A DNA stretch of 64,000 bases, taken from positions 136,525,937 to 136,589,936 of the forward strand of contig NC_044981.1 of the NCBI RefSeq assembly GCF_008728515.1. Reading direction: 5' to 3'. This document shows positions 44,751-58,204 of this stretch, one piece after another. Under the pieces are notes generated by a model. It did not search any database. It was not told where the DNA came from and saw nothing but the letters and a program-made list of their open reading frames with translations. The number at the start of each line of letters is the position of its first letter. Positions within the stretch are counted from its first letter, which is position 1. This DNA comes from Papio anubis (taxonomy: Eukaryota; Chordata; Mammalia; Primates; Cercopithecidae). The position numbers and the translations under genes are program-made.

Positions 44751-45441
44751 GTAAACCTATAAGAATGTGTGTCCCATTGATTCAATTAATGACCCCAATT
44801 CTTTGTCCCCTCTCAAGGGCAGGGCATTTTCCCATGCTTTGACTCTGGGCTCGACTATGACTTGCATCAGTCAAACATAGTATTATCAACCATGGCACAA
44901 CCAGAGGTTTCAAAAGTTCTTGGTTAGAGGAACTTGTTCTCTTGCTGCTCTCGCTCCTTCGCCATAACCGGAACATGCCCAGGCTACCTTGCTAAAATGT
45001 GAAGAGCACATGGAGCAGAGCTGAGTTGTCACTAGGATGACCATCCTACACCAAACAGCCCCCTCCATCACGCAGCTGACTACACACAGACACGTGGGAC
45101 AGCCCAGCTGAGATCGTGGAGCTAAACCTAGATCAACAAAAATGCCAAGACAATCATAGACTTCCAAGGCAAAACTCAGTTGTTTCAATCCTTTTACCAA
45201 AATAGTATATTAGTAAGGATAATTCTGAATAGAAAATGATGTGATAGAATGCTTAAAATGCCATTACTTAATCAGAATTTTTCCTAATAATTTATCTTTT
45301 TGAAAACAGAACTGAAACAGTATGCCTCACCATTACTTCCCCCTAAATATTTCTTTCCTTATTTGGCTCTCTCAAGAATTGAATTTGTATCCAGTACTCT
45401 AGATTACATTTAGTATCAAATTTACTCTTGCTAAGAGTATA
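44751..45441. other. no gene; possible old LTR-like sequence
   Basis: 44770-45170 has moderately GC-rich text (TCAAGGGCAGGGCATTTTCC; GGGACAGCCCAGCTGAGATC) resembling an ancient LTR-type repeat, family not named. Confidence 0.35.
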
Positions 45442-46496
45442 TGTCAGGGAAAACCACTCCCCCAATATTTATCATGGATTCTTTTCTATTTGCTAGGAGT
45501 CTTGGCTGGTTTGAGAAATAAAGGGAAAGAGCACAAGAGAGAGAAATTTAAAGCTGGGTGTCCGGGGGAGACATCACATGTTGGCAAGTTCCATGATGCT
45601 CTCCCAGCCGTAAAACCAGCAGGTTTTTATTAGCGATTTTCAAAAGGGGAAGGAGTGCACAAATAGGGTGTGGATCACAGAGATCACATACTTCACAAGG
45701 TAATAAAATATCACAAAGCAAATGGAGGCAGGGTGAGATCACAGAACCACCGGATGGGGCGAAATTAAAATTGCTAGTGAAGTTTCAGGCACACATTGTC
45801 ATTGATAACATCTTATCAGGAAACAGGGTTTGAGAGCAGACAATCTGTCTGACCAAAATTTAATAAGCCTGGGAACGCTACATTAGACTGGAACTTATTT
45901 CATCCCCTCGGCTTTGATGGTAAAAGGTAGTTGCCCTAAGGGAGCTGTCTATAGACCTACCCTCAGGGTGCATTCTCTTCCTCAGGGATGTTCCTTACTG
46001 AGAAAAAGAATTCAGTGATATTTTTCCTATTTGCCTTTGAAAGAAGAGAAATATGGCTCTGTTTCATCTGGCTCACTGGCAGTCAGAAGTCTTATCTCTC
46101 TTGTTCCCTGAAAATTGCTGTTATCCTGTTCTTTTTTCAAGATGCCCAGATTTCATCTTGTTCAAACACACATGCTTTACAAACAATTTGTGCAGTTAAC
46201 GCAATCATCACAGGGTCCTAAGGTGACATTCATCCTCCTCAGCTTATGAAGATGATGGGATTAAGAGATTAAAGTAAAGACAGGCATAGGAAATCACAAG
46301 GGTATTGATTGGGGAATTGATAAGTGTCCATGAAATCTTCACAACTTATGTTCAGAGACTGCAGTAAAGACAGGCATAAGAAATTATAAAAGTATTAATT
46401 TGGGGAACTAATAAATGTCCATGAAATCATCACAATTTATGTTCTTCTGCCGTGGCTTCAGCTGGTCCCTCCATTCAGGGTCCCTGACTTCCCACA
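45442..46496 (-). mobile_element. solo ERVK-class LTR (1,055 bp) with perfect 6-bp target duplication
   Basis: On the minus strand the LTR begins TGTGGGAAGTCAGGGACCCT and ends GTTTTCCCTGACA. AGTATA flanks it at 45436-45441 and 46497-46502. The LTR length and 6-bp duplication fit ERVK (HML-type) elements. The AAGAAAGAGAAA-like end region and an AATAAA-type signal fit an LTR 3' part. No internal retroviral sequence is present, so it arose by LTR-LTR recombination. An internal tandem repeat is present (46275-46353 and 46365-46444). Confidence 0.85.
46275..46444 (-). repeat. tandem duplication inside the ERVK LTR
   Basis: Two units of 79 and 80 bases, period 90. Both start TAAAGACAGGCATA and contain TGTCCATGAAATC and TTATGTTC. 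They diverge by roughly 15-20%, so the duplication predates this insertion and is probably a family feature. Confidence 0.85.
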
Positions 46497-46502
46497 AGTA
46501 TA

Positions 46503-47646
46503 GAGTTAGAACACCTCAGCTTATAACAGAAACAAATTTCTGTAAGGACTACTTACTTCCAGAATATAATATTTTAATCAGGAATGAAAGATAATTATTA
46601 ACAGAGTATTACATCTAAAAGTGTTTCTTTTTCACATCAAAAATATAAATAAATCATGCAATTGTAGAAACACAAAATTGAAAGAATCCACAAGAGATGT
46701 TAACACTGGGTCAATAAGCAAAAATTTAAAATCAGCATTCATTTTAAGATACAAATTAATATGTGCATCTCTTATTGATCTTTTCTCTCATTTTATGAAA
46801 ATACTGTGCTATCTAGAGGAATTGGAATCATGATTTGTTTCCCAAACTACTGCAAAGCAGGTACTTTCTTAACAAACAAATAGCAGACATGTTTTTCTGT
46901 TTAGGTAAATGTTAATAATCACAGCTGCTTTAGTAATTCAGTTATTCAGCAAAGACATTGTAAACTACTTGAAAAGAAACCATCTGGCTTGCAGTTGTAA
47001 AACTGAAACCAATTAAAGCATTCAAATGACATTATGTTTTTCATTTTAATCTGTAAAAATACATTTTGCAAGTTCCAATTAGTGGTTGATTTTTCTCTAT
47101 TGCTTTTATAATATGAGTCTGACTCAAATAATTTTTAAGTTCAATAAAGCCATTCCTATAATTGATGTTATATGGAACACCAGATGATTTAAATATTAAA
47201 AAATATAAAATATACATACACTGATATACATAGACACAAATAGTCTAGTACACAAAATTTCCATGTGTCAAACTGATAATAGGGGAAAATATCTGCCATT
47301 TTGTAAGAATTGGTTAGTTAGGAATACCCTAAAACCTCATAATCTAGTTAAGGAACTGTATCCACTAAAGAACAAACAGCTAAATCACAGAACTCAAAGG
47401 CTGTGATCAGAAAGTACTTTTTTTCACCCACTTTCCTTTCAATTTATTCAGCAGTCTGAGCTTTTCTTTTTGACCTTACAATAAAGCACAGGTAGCCCCA
47501 TGACTGCTCTCAGCTTTCAATAAGAAAAAGTACTAGAATCACTATGGGTTTCAAAGCTTCAAATGTTAAGTCTCAGGTAATAATCAAAGCATCCAACTCC
47601 ATTCAAAATTAGAGCTATTCTTGGTTCCCCAGGTGGAGCCTACAGT
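46503..47646. other. no gene or repeat recognised
   Basis: AT-rich sequence, with no exon or repeat I can support. Confidence 0.45.
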
Positions 47647-48453
47647 TGTCAATGAAAAGAGTCAAACTCTGTAAAATATTTGAAGAGATTTATTCTGAGC
47701 CAAATATGAGGACCATTACCTGTGACATAGCCCCAGGAGATCTTAAGAACATGTGCCCAAGGTGCTCAGGCTATAACTTGGTTTAAACATTTTAGGGAGA
47801 CATAAGACATCAATAAATACATGTAAAACGTACATTGGTTCTGCCCAGAGAGGTGGGACAACTTGAAGTGGGAGTGTTGGGGAGCTTCCAGGTCATAGGT
47901 GGATTCAGATATTTTCTGATTGACAGTTGGTTGAGTTATTATCTGAAGACCTGGAATCAATAGAAAGGAATGCTTCAGAGCTCCTACCAGACCTAAAAAG
48001 GTGCCAGACTCTTAATTATCTCCTGGATCAGGGAAAAGACCTGGAAAGAGAAAGAGATTCTCTACAGAACGTATAGTTTCCCTACAAGAACAACTTTTTA
48101 GGGACATTTCAAAATATGTCAAAGAAATATACTTTGGGATAAAATACTTTCATTTCTTTCAGGGCCTGCTGTCTGTCATGTGATGCTATCTAGAGTTAGG
48201 TTGGGATTTGGTGTCTTGTTGCTGTTTTGTCAGTCTAAATGTCTGTTTTGTCCGTCTAAAGATCTCTGTTTTATTGTTAATGTTGGTGAGTTGTGCCTGA
48301 ATTCCTAAGGGAGGAGGGTATAATGAGTCATGTCGAACCCCTACTTCCCATCATGGCCTGAACTAGCTTTTCAGGTTAACTTTTGAATGGCCTTTCCTGA
48401 TAGAGGAGTCCATCAGTCAGTTGAGGGGCTTAGAATTTTATTTTTGTTTTACA
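47647..48453 (-). mobile_element. solo ERV1-class LTR (LTR8-like)
   Basis: On the minus strand it begins TGTAAAACAAAAATAAAATT and includes TTCAGGCCATGATGGGAAGT and AATTCAGGCACAACTCACC. Near its 3' end it has TTTTACAGAGTTTGACTC, and it ends TTGACA. No target duplication was confirmed. The family name is from memory. Confidence 0.7.
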
Positions 48454-50776
48454 TAGGCCTGTTGTAGGTAAAAGGCCAATAAAGAAGGCAGGGTACATTT
48501 TTATATTTTTTTCTGTCTTGCACTTCCCCTTAAACCTTCACTCCTGCACCAACATCTTGCTAACTGAGGTTTTGAACCTTTCCTCCAGTGTCAGAGGAGG
48601 GAAGAGGCATGAGGTGGGGGCAGGAAGGTTTTATTAAATACTTAGCCACTACCATCTTAAGTTGCCTTGTGTGTTTTAAGGGCTGGCAAATGTTGAAAGT
48701 TCGCACTTTCTCCTCTGGGAATTTTTTGTATATTTTTTGGAATGTCCCATTCCAGGTGCTCTCTGATGTGCAGTGCCACTGAGTAGGGTGAAGGCATGGC
48801 ATTTCAGTGGTTGCTCACTTTTCCTGCTGCAAGGTATCTGGTGCTTCATCTCTAACTTCACCTGAGGCTCCCTTGCCCTCTGTAGACCTGCATTCACAGT
48901 ATCTTATAAAGCATCTATGTCAAATCTCTCTCTTGGCCATATATGATGTACAGGAAACACTCAGGCATCCTTGACCCCCACAATATCTGGAGCCATGGGA
49001 CAACCCCAGTAGCAGAGCTTCATTCTACCTCTATGCAGCTAGCCGCTCCTGTTTTCTGTACTTCTCTGGGACACCCTAACCATGGGCCATTGCTCAGCCT
49101 CTCAGAGTAATTGGTTAGAAATCCTCTGCCTTGACTTAAGATGAAGAAGCAATCATGGGTTTGTTAAAAAAATCCTCTTTACAAATCTTTCCTCACCCTC
49201 TACTCTCTTTACTATTTATATTCCCAGTGAGAGGGTTTTTTAGTCAAAGGGTTTTTAGTAAAAGGGATTTTTAGTCAAGAAGCCCACTCACAGATATTTC
49301 CTTTGAAAATTTTCATTTTGGTCTTGCATCTCACTTTAGAATTTCATAACCCATTACATTCTAATGTTTCAATTAAATTTTCACTTTGGTATCTGGCCTT
49401 AATAGTGTTTTGTTTTGTTTTTTTTTTAATAATGATCCTTAGCCAAGGGACATTTAAATTATGTACAGAGAAAATATTTCCATCTTTAAAACGATAGTAA
49501 CATTACAAATGTTTGGCACCTGATATAAATCAGCTCTCCATATTCTCTAAAATGTTACAGAATGGAGTACTAATAAACTAAAATAATTAGTTTCTCTTTG
49601 TAGTGGCTAGTGCCATTGTTGGTCTGGCACCCTAGTCACCCTCCTTTGAAAAACAGTTCCACATCTTGACAGTAGGTGGAATCATGTGACCCAGGATGTA
49701 CCACTCAGAGAAAGCTTTAGTCCTGGACACAGGAATTGGTGCAGGAATAGGTCTATCCTTCCGGGTGAGTCAATTCATATTCTTCACTATGATTTTTCTG
49801 CTAGAGATGATAAAATGCTATCTTTTCTCCCTGATTATGAAGCTGAAAGCATGAGACCCTAGAACTTCCACGGTTATGTCCCTGACACCCAGAAAGAAGC
49901 ACTATTAGAGGTGAAGAGTCTCTGAAACCCCTAAGGCTGTCCTAGTGCCTCATATCTTCCTTTATGTGGTCAACTCCAGCATCTCTTCTAGGAATCTTAT
50001 TTTTCACTTGAGTTAGTTTAAAAGTAGTTTCTATCATTTTCAATCAAACATGAATGGGCTCTTGATTTTTTAATTCTCAAAAGGTATATCGTACCTAACA
50101 TCATAAAATGTTTTAAACCCAAATAAACAAAAGTAAGCCTGACTTTAATAGCAACTATATATAGCATTGATATTAAAATTAGCTGTATTCCTTCTAAAGA
50201 CATGAACAAAGAATAAAAGAAGACATTCTACTATTTAAAATCCAAGGGAATAAATTGACAGTAGCAATAAAGAAAGCATATCTTTTCAATTCCCTGATTT
50301 TGTGACAACCAAGTGTTTTAACTCTTGGTTCTTTTAGATGCTTTGGTGGGACTATAGACAAATATAGCAAGTTCAAAATAGACTAATTAATGGTTAATGA
50401 GGACATTGTTTTGTTCAAGTACAGAATACACATAGTCGGAAGATGAAAATGTAAATTTCTTTTCTCGACAAAAGCAAAACATAAGAGAATATATAGAAAG
50501 CACTAATTTTTAAAGAATACTTAAAGTGGGAGGAAAATTAACACATCATACATGGCTTACCTAGATCCAAACATTCCAAAATATACACGTTTGCTTTTAT
50601 CTATTTATCACCTCATTGAAAAATGACTGTAAGTAGCAAGAGGGCATTTGGGACGCCCACCTTCCGACAATTTGAATACCCCATTCAAAGAGTCTCCAAA
50701 ATACATGAGACATCTTGTGCTCATATCATCTTATCTTCTCCATTATTATTTACTTTCAGTTTTAGATACTTTTTAT
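48454..50776. other. no gene recognised
   Basis: 48454-48900 is less AT-rich with overlapping chance frames on both strands. 49640-49780 may be a very old repeat. I see no splice-flanked coding exon. Confidence 0.4.
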
Positions 50777-50793
50777 AGAAAGCATAAAGGTGA

Positions 50794-51075
50794 GGCCAGG
50801 CGCGGTGGCCCATGCCTGTAATCCCAGCAGTTTGGGAGGCCGAGGCCGGCGGACCACGAGGTCAGGAGATCGAGATCATCCTGGCTAACATGGTGAAACC
50901 CTGTCTCTACTAAAACTACAAAAAATTAGCCGGGCGTGGTGGCGGGCGCCTGTAGTCCCAGCTACTCCGAGAATGGCATGAACCCGGGGGCCGGAGCTTG
51001 CAGTGAGCGGAGATCACGCCGCTGCACTCCAGCCTGGGCGACAGAGTGAGACTCCGTCTCAATAACAACAAAAAA
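50794..51075 (+). repeat. AluY-like element, young, with small internal deletion
   Basis: Begins GGCCAGGCGCGGTGGCCCAT. The second monomer reads CAGCTACTCCGAGAATGGCA, lacking the usual GGAGGCTGAGGCAG. CpGs are well preserved. Flanked by a 17-bp duplication, 50777-50793 and 51076-51092, with one mismatch. Confidence 0.94.
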
Positions 51076-51092
51076 AGAAAGCAGAAAGGTGA

Positions 51093-51195
51093 AATCGATT
51101 TATGATCTGTGCAGCAAACCACCATGGCACACATTTACCTATATAACAAACCTGCCCATCCTGCACATGTACCCCTGAACTTAAAACGTGAAGAA
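51093..51195 (+). mobile_element. L1 3'-end fragment
   Basis: GTGCAGCAAACCACCATGGC, ATATAACAAACCTGCCCATC and CTGAACTTAAAACGTGAAG match the 3' end of primate L1s. Only about 100 bases remain. Confidence 0.8.
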
Positions 51196-52970
51196 AAAAA
51201 CAGAATTTAGAAACATTTGTCACATAGGTAACATAGTTTCATATTTAAATAGCAAGCTGACCTGAATTATATTCTTCATTTTGTTACTGAGTGCAATTTA
51301 GAATATGAGCATGTAAACAGGTTCATGTAGAGTAAAGAAAGTCTTTTGAATGAGTAACTTATCTTCAATCTGGGGTTTCAATGACATTTTAACTATGTTA
51401 ATAAATTCATTTACTCACTTGCTATCACATTTTTTTAAATTAACATGTGTATAATAATAGGAAATTTTCCTCATCTTAAAAGTCTTATGATCAAATAGAG
51501 GCAATAACCAGGCAAATTCAGAACACACATTAAAATGTCATTATAGTTCTAATGGAAGTGTGTGTGAGAGTGTGTGTGTACGCATGCATGCACTTATGTG
51601 CTTGTCCATGTAAGATGTAATCTAATTAAAGAGGACTTAAATTTACATATGTATGTAAATTCCACAGAAATGGAATTGGGAAACAATAAGAAAATTTCAC
51701 AGAAGAAATAATATTGGATTTCAGAATTGAATAATCAGCTGGAGTTTCCCAGGTAGCCAAGTGAGTATAAGGCATTCTAAGCAAAGGGAATATAAGGTAC
51801 AAAAGCATGAAGATGTGAGAAAGCATGATGAAGTTAGTAACCAGGTAATTTAGTATGACTAAATCCTAAGGTGAAATGTTAAACGGTAAAAGAATAGTCA
51901 ATTAATAGCTATACTATGAAGTACAACGTTTGGATTTTTCTCCTGTAGCTGACTGTGAGAAGTGTATTTAAAGTCTTCTGGGTTAGTATATAATATAATC
52001 TAATTTTCAGTGTTAAAAATTAATACTGGTGCATAAGTGACTTTAGTCACCATCCTACTTTTTAGAGGTCTATATAACTACTGTATTTATATAGTTAAAG
52101 AACATAGGTGCTGGATTCAGATTGAAAGGGAGATAATTAAATATAATAAGTATTAAATACAGGCTGGGTGGAAGACGGTTGCCAGCTGGAGCACTTGAAA
52201 TCTATCTGAACTTCATAAAGCACATAAGTCTTCTTAATAGGGACCCCATGTTTCATAATGCATTAATTTTAAAAATTATATTTTAATGTTATTTATAAAT
52301 AGTCTTGAAATACTAAATTTTCCAAATATACAGCTAAAATTAAAAAGATTATTAGACACACATTTTAAATGAGTTTATTTTTAAAAGTAAGAAAATAGCT
52401 TGCCAAAATTGTATCATTGTAAAGTGGCTTTTCTTGTTAAATAGAGGGAAAGGCCATAAATCAAATATAATGATTTATATTTTAACTTATAGTTTCTCTT
52501 TGTAAAGTAGATCATTCAGAATAGAAATAACTTTGAACGACTCTATTGTCAAACACATATTCATTACCTTTCCTATGATTTTCATAATCCATATAGTTAT
52601 CCCAGACAATTGCCAGAGCTATGTGTAGTTAAACAGTGTTTTGCTTCCTCTTAGCTTGAATTCTCCATCATTTTGATTGTCAAGTAAAGTTGAACCAGTG
52701 AATTTGGAACATCGAAGTCTGATCTAGGATAACCTTTGGATACTGTGGTCAATCATGACTTTATGGTCTCTTTTACAGACATGAGAAAAAATTGCGGTAA
52801 AAGAGTATTTGTACAAATTATTCAAACCATAGTAAAATTTAATCTCATGGCAATAGAAAATAATAGCTAACAGTCTGTTCTTCATAAAAGTCCTCAGTTT
52901 CTGCATTCATAGAACTATAAAACGTTTTCTTTAAAAAAAAGATAGCACGACTACTTTTTTAAAGGCCATT
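51196..52970. other. no gene; short TG-rich tract
   Basis: GTGTGTGTGAGAGTGTGTGT and a CATG-rich piece occupy about 51557-51602. The rest is AT-rich and unassigned. Confidence 0.45.
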
Positions 52971-53283
52971 TTTTGTTTGTTTGTTTGTTTTGTTGTTGTT
53001 GTTTTTTGAGAGGGTGCCTTGCTCTGTCACCCAGGTTGGAGTGCAGTGGCACCATCTAGGCTCACTGCAACCTCTGCCACCAGAGTTCAAGCAATTCTCC
53101 TGCCTCAGCCTCCCGAGTAGCTGGGACTACAGGTGTGCACCACCACGCCTGGCTAATTTTTAAATTTTTAGTAGAGACAGAGTTTCACCATGTTGGCCAG
53201 ACTGACCTCGAACTCCTGACCTCAGGTGATCCCTCAGCCTCCCAAAGTGCTGCAATTACAGGCGTGAGCCACCGCACCCAGCC
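52971..53283 (-). repeat. Alu element
   Basis: (TTTG)n/(TTG)n tail, then TTTTGAGAGGGTGCCTTGCT through GAGCCACCGCACCCAGCC. Confidence 0.93.
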
Positions 53284-54807
53284 TTGAGGCCACATTCTCA
53301 AAGGTATGCAAATATATGCGGCTTGTATGAAAATCACCATGTAATGTACCTATTTGGTTATATTGAATATTAAAGGTTACGGGGTTAAGTAGAAGGCCAG
53401 AAAGAAGGTGAGTTGACCACGTCTTCCAGGACTTTGAACCACATTTTTGGCATTTAAAACAAAAACAAAAGTATTATCCATTGCTATAGTACTTGGGTAC
53501 TGATGTGTTTTATGCACAAGGGTCATATATTTGTATTTTTCTCTATCGTAATGGATTAAGGTTGAGTCCCATAGCACTATAATATTTGTATTTACAAATA
53601 GAAACCACATTTATTCTGAATGCATTTGTAACTAAGTGTACAATTCACAGCTTTATCGCTTGTTTTATGAGTCCATTTGGCTTGGGACAGAAAAAAAATA
53701 ATCAAGTCTGTATATTTCAGGGCCTGGTCTTTATTTATGCAGAAACTGCTTATTTATTAACATTAAGCATCTCCCATTTGGTCTCAAAGAGACATATAGT
53801 TATATGGAAACAGAGCAGCTTTCAGTTGATGATTGCACAACTACAGATGCTTTTTTCCAACACCGTCACAGCTGAGGAGGTCCAACCAAATGAAAAACAG
53901 TACTGATGAAGTGAGAAACAGAAAAGCGGTACCATGCAAACGTTATTACATAATAAAATGCAGGCCAGCACACATTTTTTAAACTCTCTTTATTAAATTT
54001 ATGTGAATCAAGAGGAAAGGGTGAAAAGTATATTTGCTGATGATAAAAAATATTCTCTGGATAATTTCAGTCATCTCATTTAAAACATAGTCTTTAGGAG
54101 TTTCTAGTTTTCCCAATATCCTTTTCAGCTCACCATTGTCTACTCCAAAGTTAAGCTTTTTAGATTAAATAAAAAATAGAATTTGCAGGTAGTATGTTCC
54201 TGAATAGGCAGCGTTCAACATCAAGTGATATAACAAAATACCTAAATGAAAATTGGAAGACTGTCCTCACTAATCCTAGTCTTAAAATATTTTCAGATGA
54301 TTCATCTTAACCTGTTTTGACAGCCATGTTAGTGTGTGTGTCTCTCCTGCCCCACCGGGAACGATGCCAGCCTTGCAATGCATGAAATCACGGGATGTGT
54401 TATGATGCTATCCCTGAAAGATTTCCAACCTAAGTTATACTCACAGCATTATACTACAGGGAGGCTAGCACCCTGATGGATTCTTAAAATACATGCAGAT
54501 GTGTTTTTTCTGAATACACAGTGCTAGAAATATTGCTTATCCTTTGTAATGTACTAATATAGAGGTGGATACAAATATTAGACTAATTTTAAAACATACA
54601 AAAGTGAATTAAGCATAGTGATTTTTTGCTACCAAAAGTTTTTTCCTCCATTCTTTGTATATATACATATGTGAGTGTATTTGTGTATACACATATATAC
54701 AAATACATACATATCCACATACATAAAGTTGTGTCATCTATTTAATTGTTCTGGTTAAAGTAATCATCTTTAAGTATACTTCCTAGTATTCAATTTTCAT
54801 TTTCACT
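53284..54807. other. no gene; TA/TG-rich simple repeat
   Basis: A chance 106-codon frame (53586-53906) shows no recognisable domain. An alternating ATAC/TGTA tract lies at about 54655-54722. Confidence 0.4.
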
Positions 54808-55040
54808 ATCACTCATTGAGCATTTATTATTTGCCAGTAAACCGCGCTGAATGTTTAACATAGATTATCTCATTTAATCCTTACAATGGGTTTATAAAGT
54901 AAGTATTCTTATATCTGTTTCACCTATGAGGAAATTGTGCCTCTCAGAAATTGAGGCCTATGTAAGACAACCAATTAGTTAGTAAGTGGGGAGGCCAGAA
55001 TTTAAATTCAGGCTCTAGCTCTAAAGGCAATGCTCTTAAC
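54808..55040 (+). repeat. MIR element, well preserved
   Basis: ATTGAGCATTTATTATTTGC, TTATCTCATTTAATCCTTAC and ATGAGGAAATTGTGCCTCTC run in MIR order, ending near CAATGCTCTTAAC. Confidence 0.85.
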
Positions 55041-55688
55041 AAGTATTTCTTTCAAGTCAGCTAACCAACAAACTAACTCAATATATTAGCACAAAAGGAA
55101 TATAAAAGTGATTCCAATTAAGTATTTTTTTATTTAAAATATCATAATAAATGAATAAAACATGCATCCTAACCAAAGGCAGTAGGAGGGAATTTATTGC
55201 TCTACTGAGTCTCCAGCCCAACAGTCACATCAACATCCAAAAATATTTGCAATAAATATAAATCTATCATAGGATCTGAGATATTTTGATACTTTACATT
55301 TATATAGCATTTCTGTAAATGTTCTTGATGACTTACACTTCCACAGCATTGCCATTTCTTGGGTCAAATTTGCCCAAGACTGCTTTGCATGCCGTTCATT
55401 CAAGAGACTCTGTCATATCTTTAATTTCTGTACAGTGAGTTCTACTCTTGTGGTATATATTTCCCCTTCTGCATTTTGTACTCTCTTCAGAGGTGTATCC
55501 AAAGATAGAAAAGATAGGAATGAAATGCAAAATCCTATTATCATAAACTTCAGAGAAAGCATGATAATATATTAACACATTTTGTTATTTGGCTTGGATT
55601 TACTGGTGATGTGAAGGGTTATTTCTAGCAAAGCCATTTCTACCTCTTTCCCAAAGGGAGTACAAAGAAGATGAAGTTGGCATTTTTA
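55041..55688. other. no gene or repeat recognised
   Basis: AT-rich sequence between a MIR and an Alu; only short chance frames. Confidence 0.4.
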
Positions 55689-55969
55689 TTTATTTATTTA
55701 TTTATTTTCAGACAGAGTCTTGCTCTATCGCTAGGCTGGAGTGCAGTGGTGAGGTCTCGGCTCACTGCAACCTCCACCTCCCACGTTCTTCTTCCTCAGC
55801 CTCCCGAGTAGATGGGACTATAGGTACACGCCACCAAGCCCAGCTAACTTTTGTGCCTTTAGTAGAGACAGGGTTTCACCATGTTAGTCTGGATATCTTG
55901 ACCTCGTGATCCACCTGACCCAGCCTCCCAAAGTGCTGGGATTACAGGCGTGAGACACCATGCCTGGCC
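55689..55969 (-). repeat. Alu element with (TTTA)n tail
   Basis: Antisense Alu. Flanked by GAAGTTGGCATTTTTA (55673-55688) and GAAGCTGGCATTTTTA (55970-55985). Confidence 0.94.
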
Positions 55970-56804
55970 GAAGCTGGCATTTTTAATATACCTATACTTG
56001 CATATAGACAAGTAATATTTGAAACCCTAATCTACTAGACTTGTGAAAATTCTCGTAACTCCTTTTTATTAGACAACAAAAGCAGGTATGGTCTCTACCC
56101 ATGGTATATAAACCAGTAAAATAAAACATGCTTTGATGCTGCAGTCAATAAGGTTGTTTTTGATAGAAGTAAGATAGAGTCAGTCCCTTTTCTAAACTGT
56201 GGAAAATTAATTAGATAGTACTGAACTTGCAAGTTCTTTTCTTCCTACCCACATGCCCCCTCCTCATACCATCAGTGAACCTATATGAACTAGAACAGAG
56301 AGAAATAGTGCAAAGAAAATATGCAGTGCAAAGAAAGAAAGAAGCCTTCTGGGACACTGAATGATATAGCAAATATTTTCCAGTCCAAGGGTTGGAGAAA
56401 AATAAAATTATGCTTAGTGTTGTAATTTTGTATGGATTTTTTCTATAGTAACCTAGATAAAAATAATAGCTTTAGTCTCAAAAATACAAGTGAACGTCAC
56501 TGATGTTAAACTCTAAGCAGTTGCAAATAAGGCAATTATGAATTATCTGCAGTCACTACAAAATCATGATATAATAGTACTACCACTCTGACATTGTCTA
56601 GCCTAAGATATATTTCTGAAACTAAAAGAGAAAGAGTGCATTATTTGGAACCAGGATAAAAAAGGAAGAATGGAATCTAGATAAGAGTAGGACAGAGCTT
56701 TCCTGTATCACATCTGAACAAGAGTCTCATTATTTTCTGGTAATAAGGCATCAAAATTACGAGGGCATATACCTTTTAAACTGTGTTATTATTCTATTTT
56801 CTTA
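55970..56804. other. no gene or repeat recognised
   Basis: AT-rich; no supported exon. Confidence 0.4.
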
Positions 56805-57230
56805 GTTATGTATACATATTGATATCCACTGAAGCATCTTTGTAGTAACCAAAGATTGGAAACAACCCAGATTTTCATTAAAGGGAAGTAGTTTCTAGGT
56901 GATTGTATATCCATGCAATAGAATGTAGTTATAAGAAACAATGAGAAATTTCTCTATACACTAATAAGGCAAGCTTTCTAAGATCTATTAAATGAAAAAA
57001 AAAAAGCAAGTGCATAACTATTTTATAAAATGCTATGTGTTTAAAAGTGGAGCAAATTAGAATATATATTGATATTTTCTGGTATTTGTATTTTGGAAAC
57101 TCAGGAAGCTCATACTGGAAACTAAGAAATGTGCTTCTTTGTGGAGAAAGAGTGGGAACTGGGAAGATGAAAGAGTACTTAGCACTTCTTAATATCTGGC
57201 TAATATGAACGTTATAATAATATCTGACTA
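56805..57230 (+). mobile_element. old L1M 3'-end fragment
   Basis: AACCAAAGATTGGAAACAAC, CCATGCAATAGAATGTAGTT and a 3'UTR-like continuation. Diverged. Confidence 0.55.
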
Positions 57231-57611
57231 ATGTGAATGTTATATGTTTTAATTAAAAATAAAGTCAATAATTAAATTGAGCATTGCCTATAAATTGCCA
57301 TTGAATTTTTGACAAAATTCAACACCTATTCATAATAAAACCATCAATAAGCTAGAAATAGAAGGAAAAGTTTTCAACTAGATAAAGAGTATCTAGAAAC
57401 AACCTTACAGCTAGTATATATTAATGGTGAAAAACTAAATGCTTCCCACCAAGATTAGGAACAAACCAAGGACATTCATTCTTATTCCCTTTATTAACAT
57501 TGCACTGAAAGTCCTAGTCAGGGAAATAAAGCAAGAAAAAGAAATAAGACATGCAGATATTAAAGCAAGATGTAAAACTGTCTTTATTCACAAATAAAAT
57601 AATTGAGCACT

Positions 57612-57929
57612 TCTGTCTTTCTCTGTCTCTCTCTCTCTCTTTCTTTCGACAGTGTCTTGCTGTTGTTGGCCCAGACTAGAGTGCAATGGCACAATCTCGG
57701 CTCACTGCAACCTCCGCCTCCCGAGTTCCAGCAATTCTCCTGCTCAACCTCCGGAGGAGCTGGGATTACAGGCACCTGCCACCACGCCCTGCTGTTTTTT
57801 GTATTTTTAAGCAGAGACGAGGTTTCACCATGTTGGCCAGGCTGGTCTCAAACTCCTGACCTCAGATGATCCACCAGCCTCGGCCTCCCAAAGTGCTGGG
57901 ATTACAGGTATGAGCCACCACGCCCAGCC
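57612..57929 (-). repeat. Alu element with (TC)n tail
   Basis: Tail TCTCTCTCTCTCTTTCTTTC, then Alu antisense to CCACCACGCCCAGCC. Confidence 0.9.
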
Positions 57930-58204
57930 TTAAGGAATCAACAAAGAAAACTGTGAGAACTAATAAGTGAATTTAGTGAGACCGTATAATACAAGCCCCA
58001 TACAAATGTATAAGAACATATAAAATTAATTGTATGTATGTGTGCTATCAACAAACAATTGAAAATTCAAAACACGATTTGTAATCATAGCAAAACCTAT
58101 AAAATCCTTAGGCATAATATTAACAAACTATGTGAAAAACCTGTCCTGAAAATTTCAAAACGCTGCTGAGAGAAATTAGAGAGCAAAATAAATAGATCAG
58201 CATA

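Noticed and set aside
46275..46444. Two tandem units as a CRISPR-like or minisatellite array
   Set aside because: Only two diverged units, contained in an ERVK LTR; an LTR-internal duplication explains them.
53586..53906. 106-codon frame as a gene
   Set aside because: No recognised domain, no promoter, and no exon-like splice context; AT-rich surroundings.
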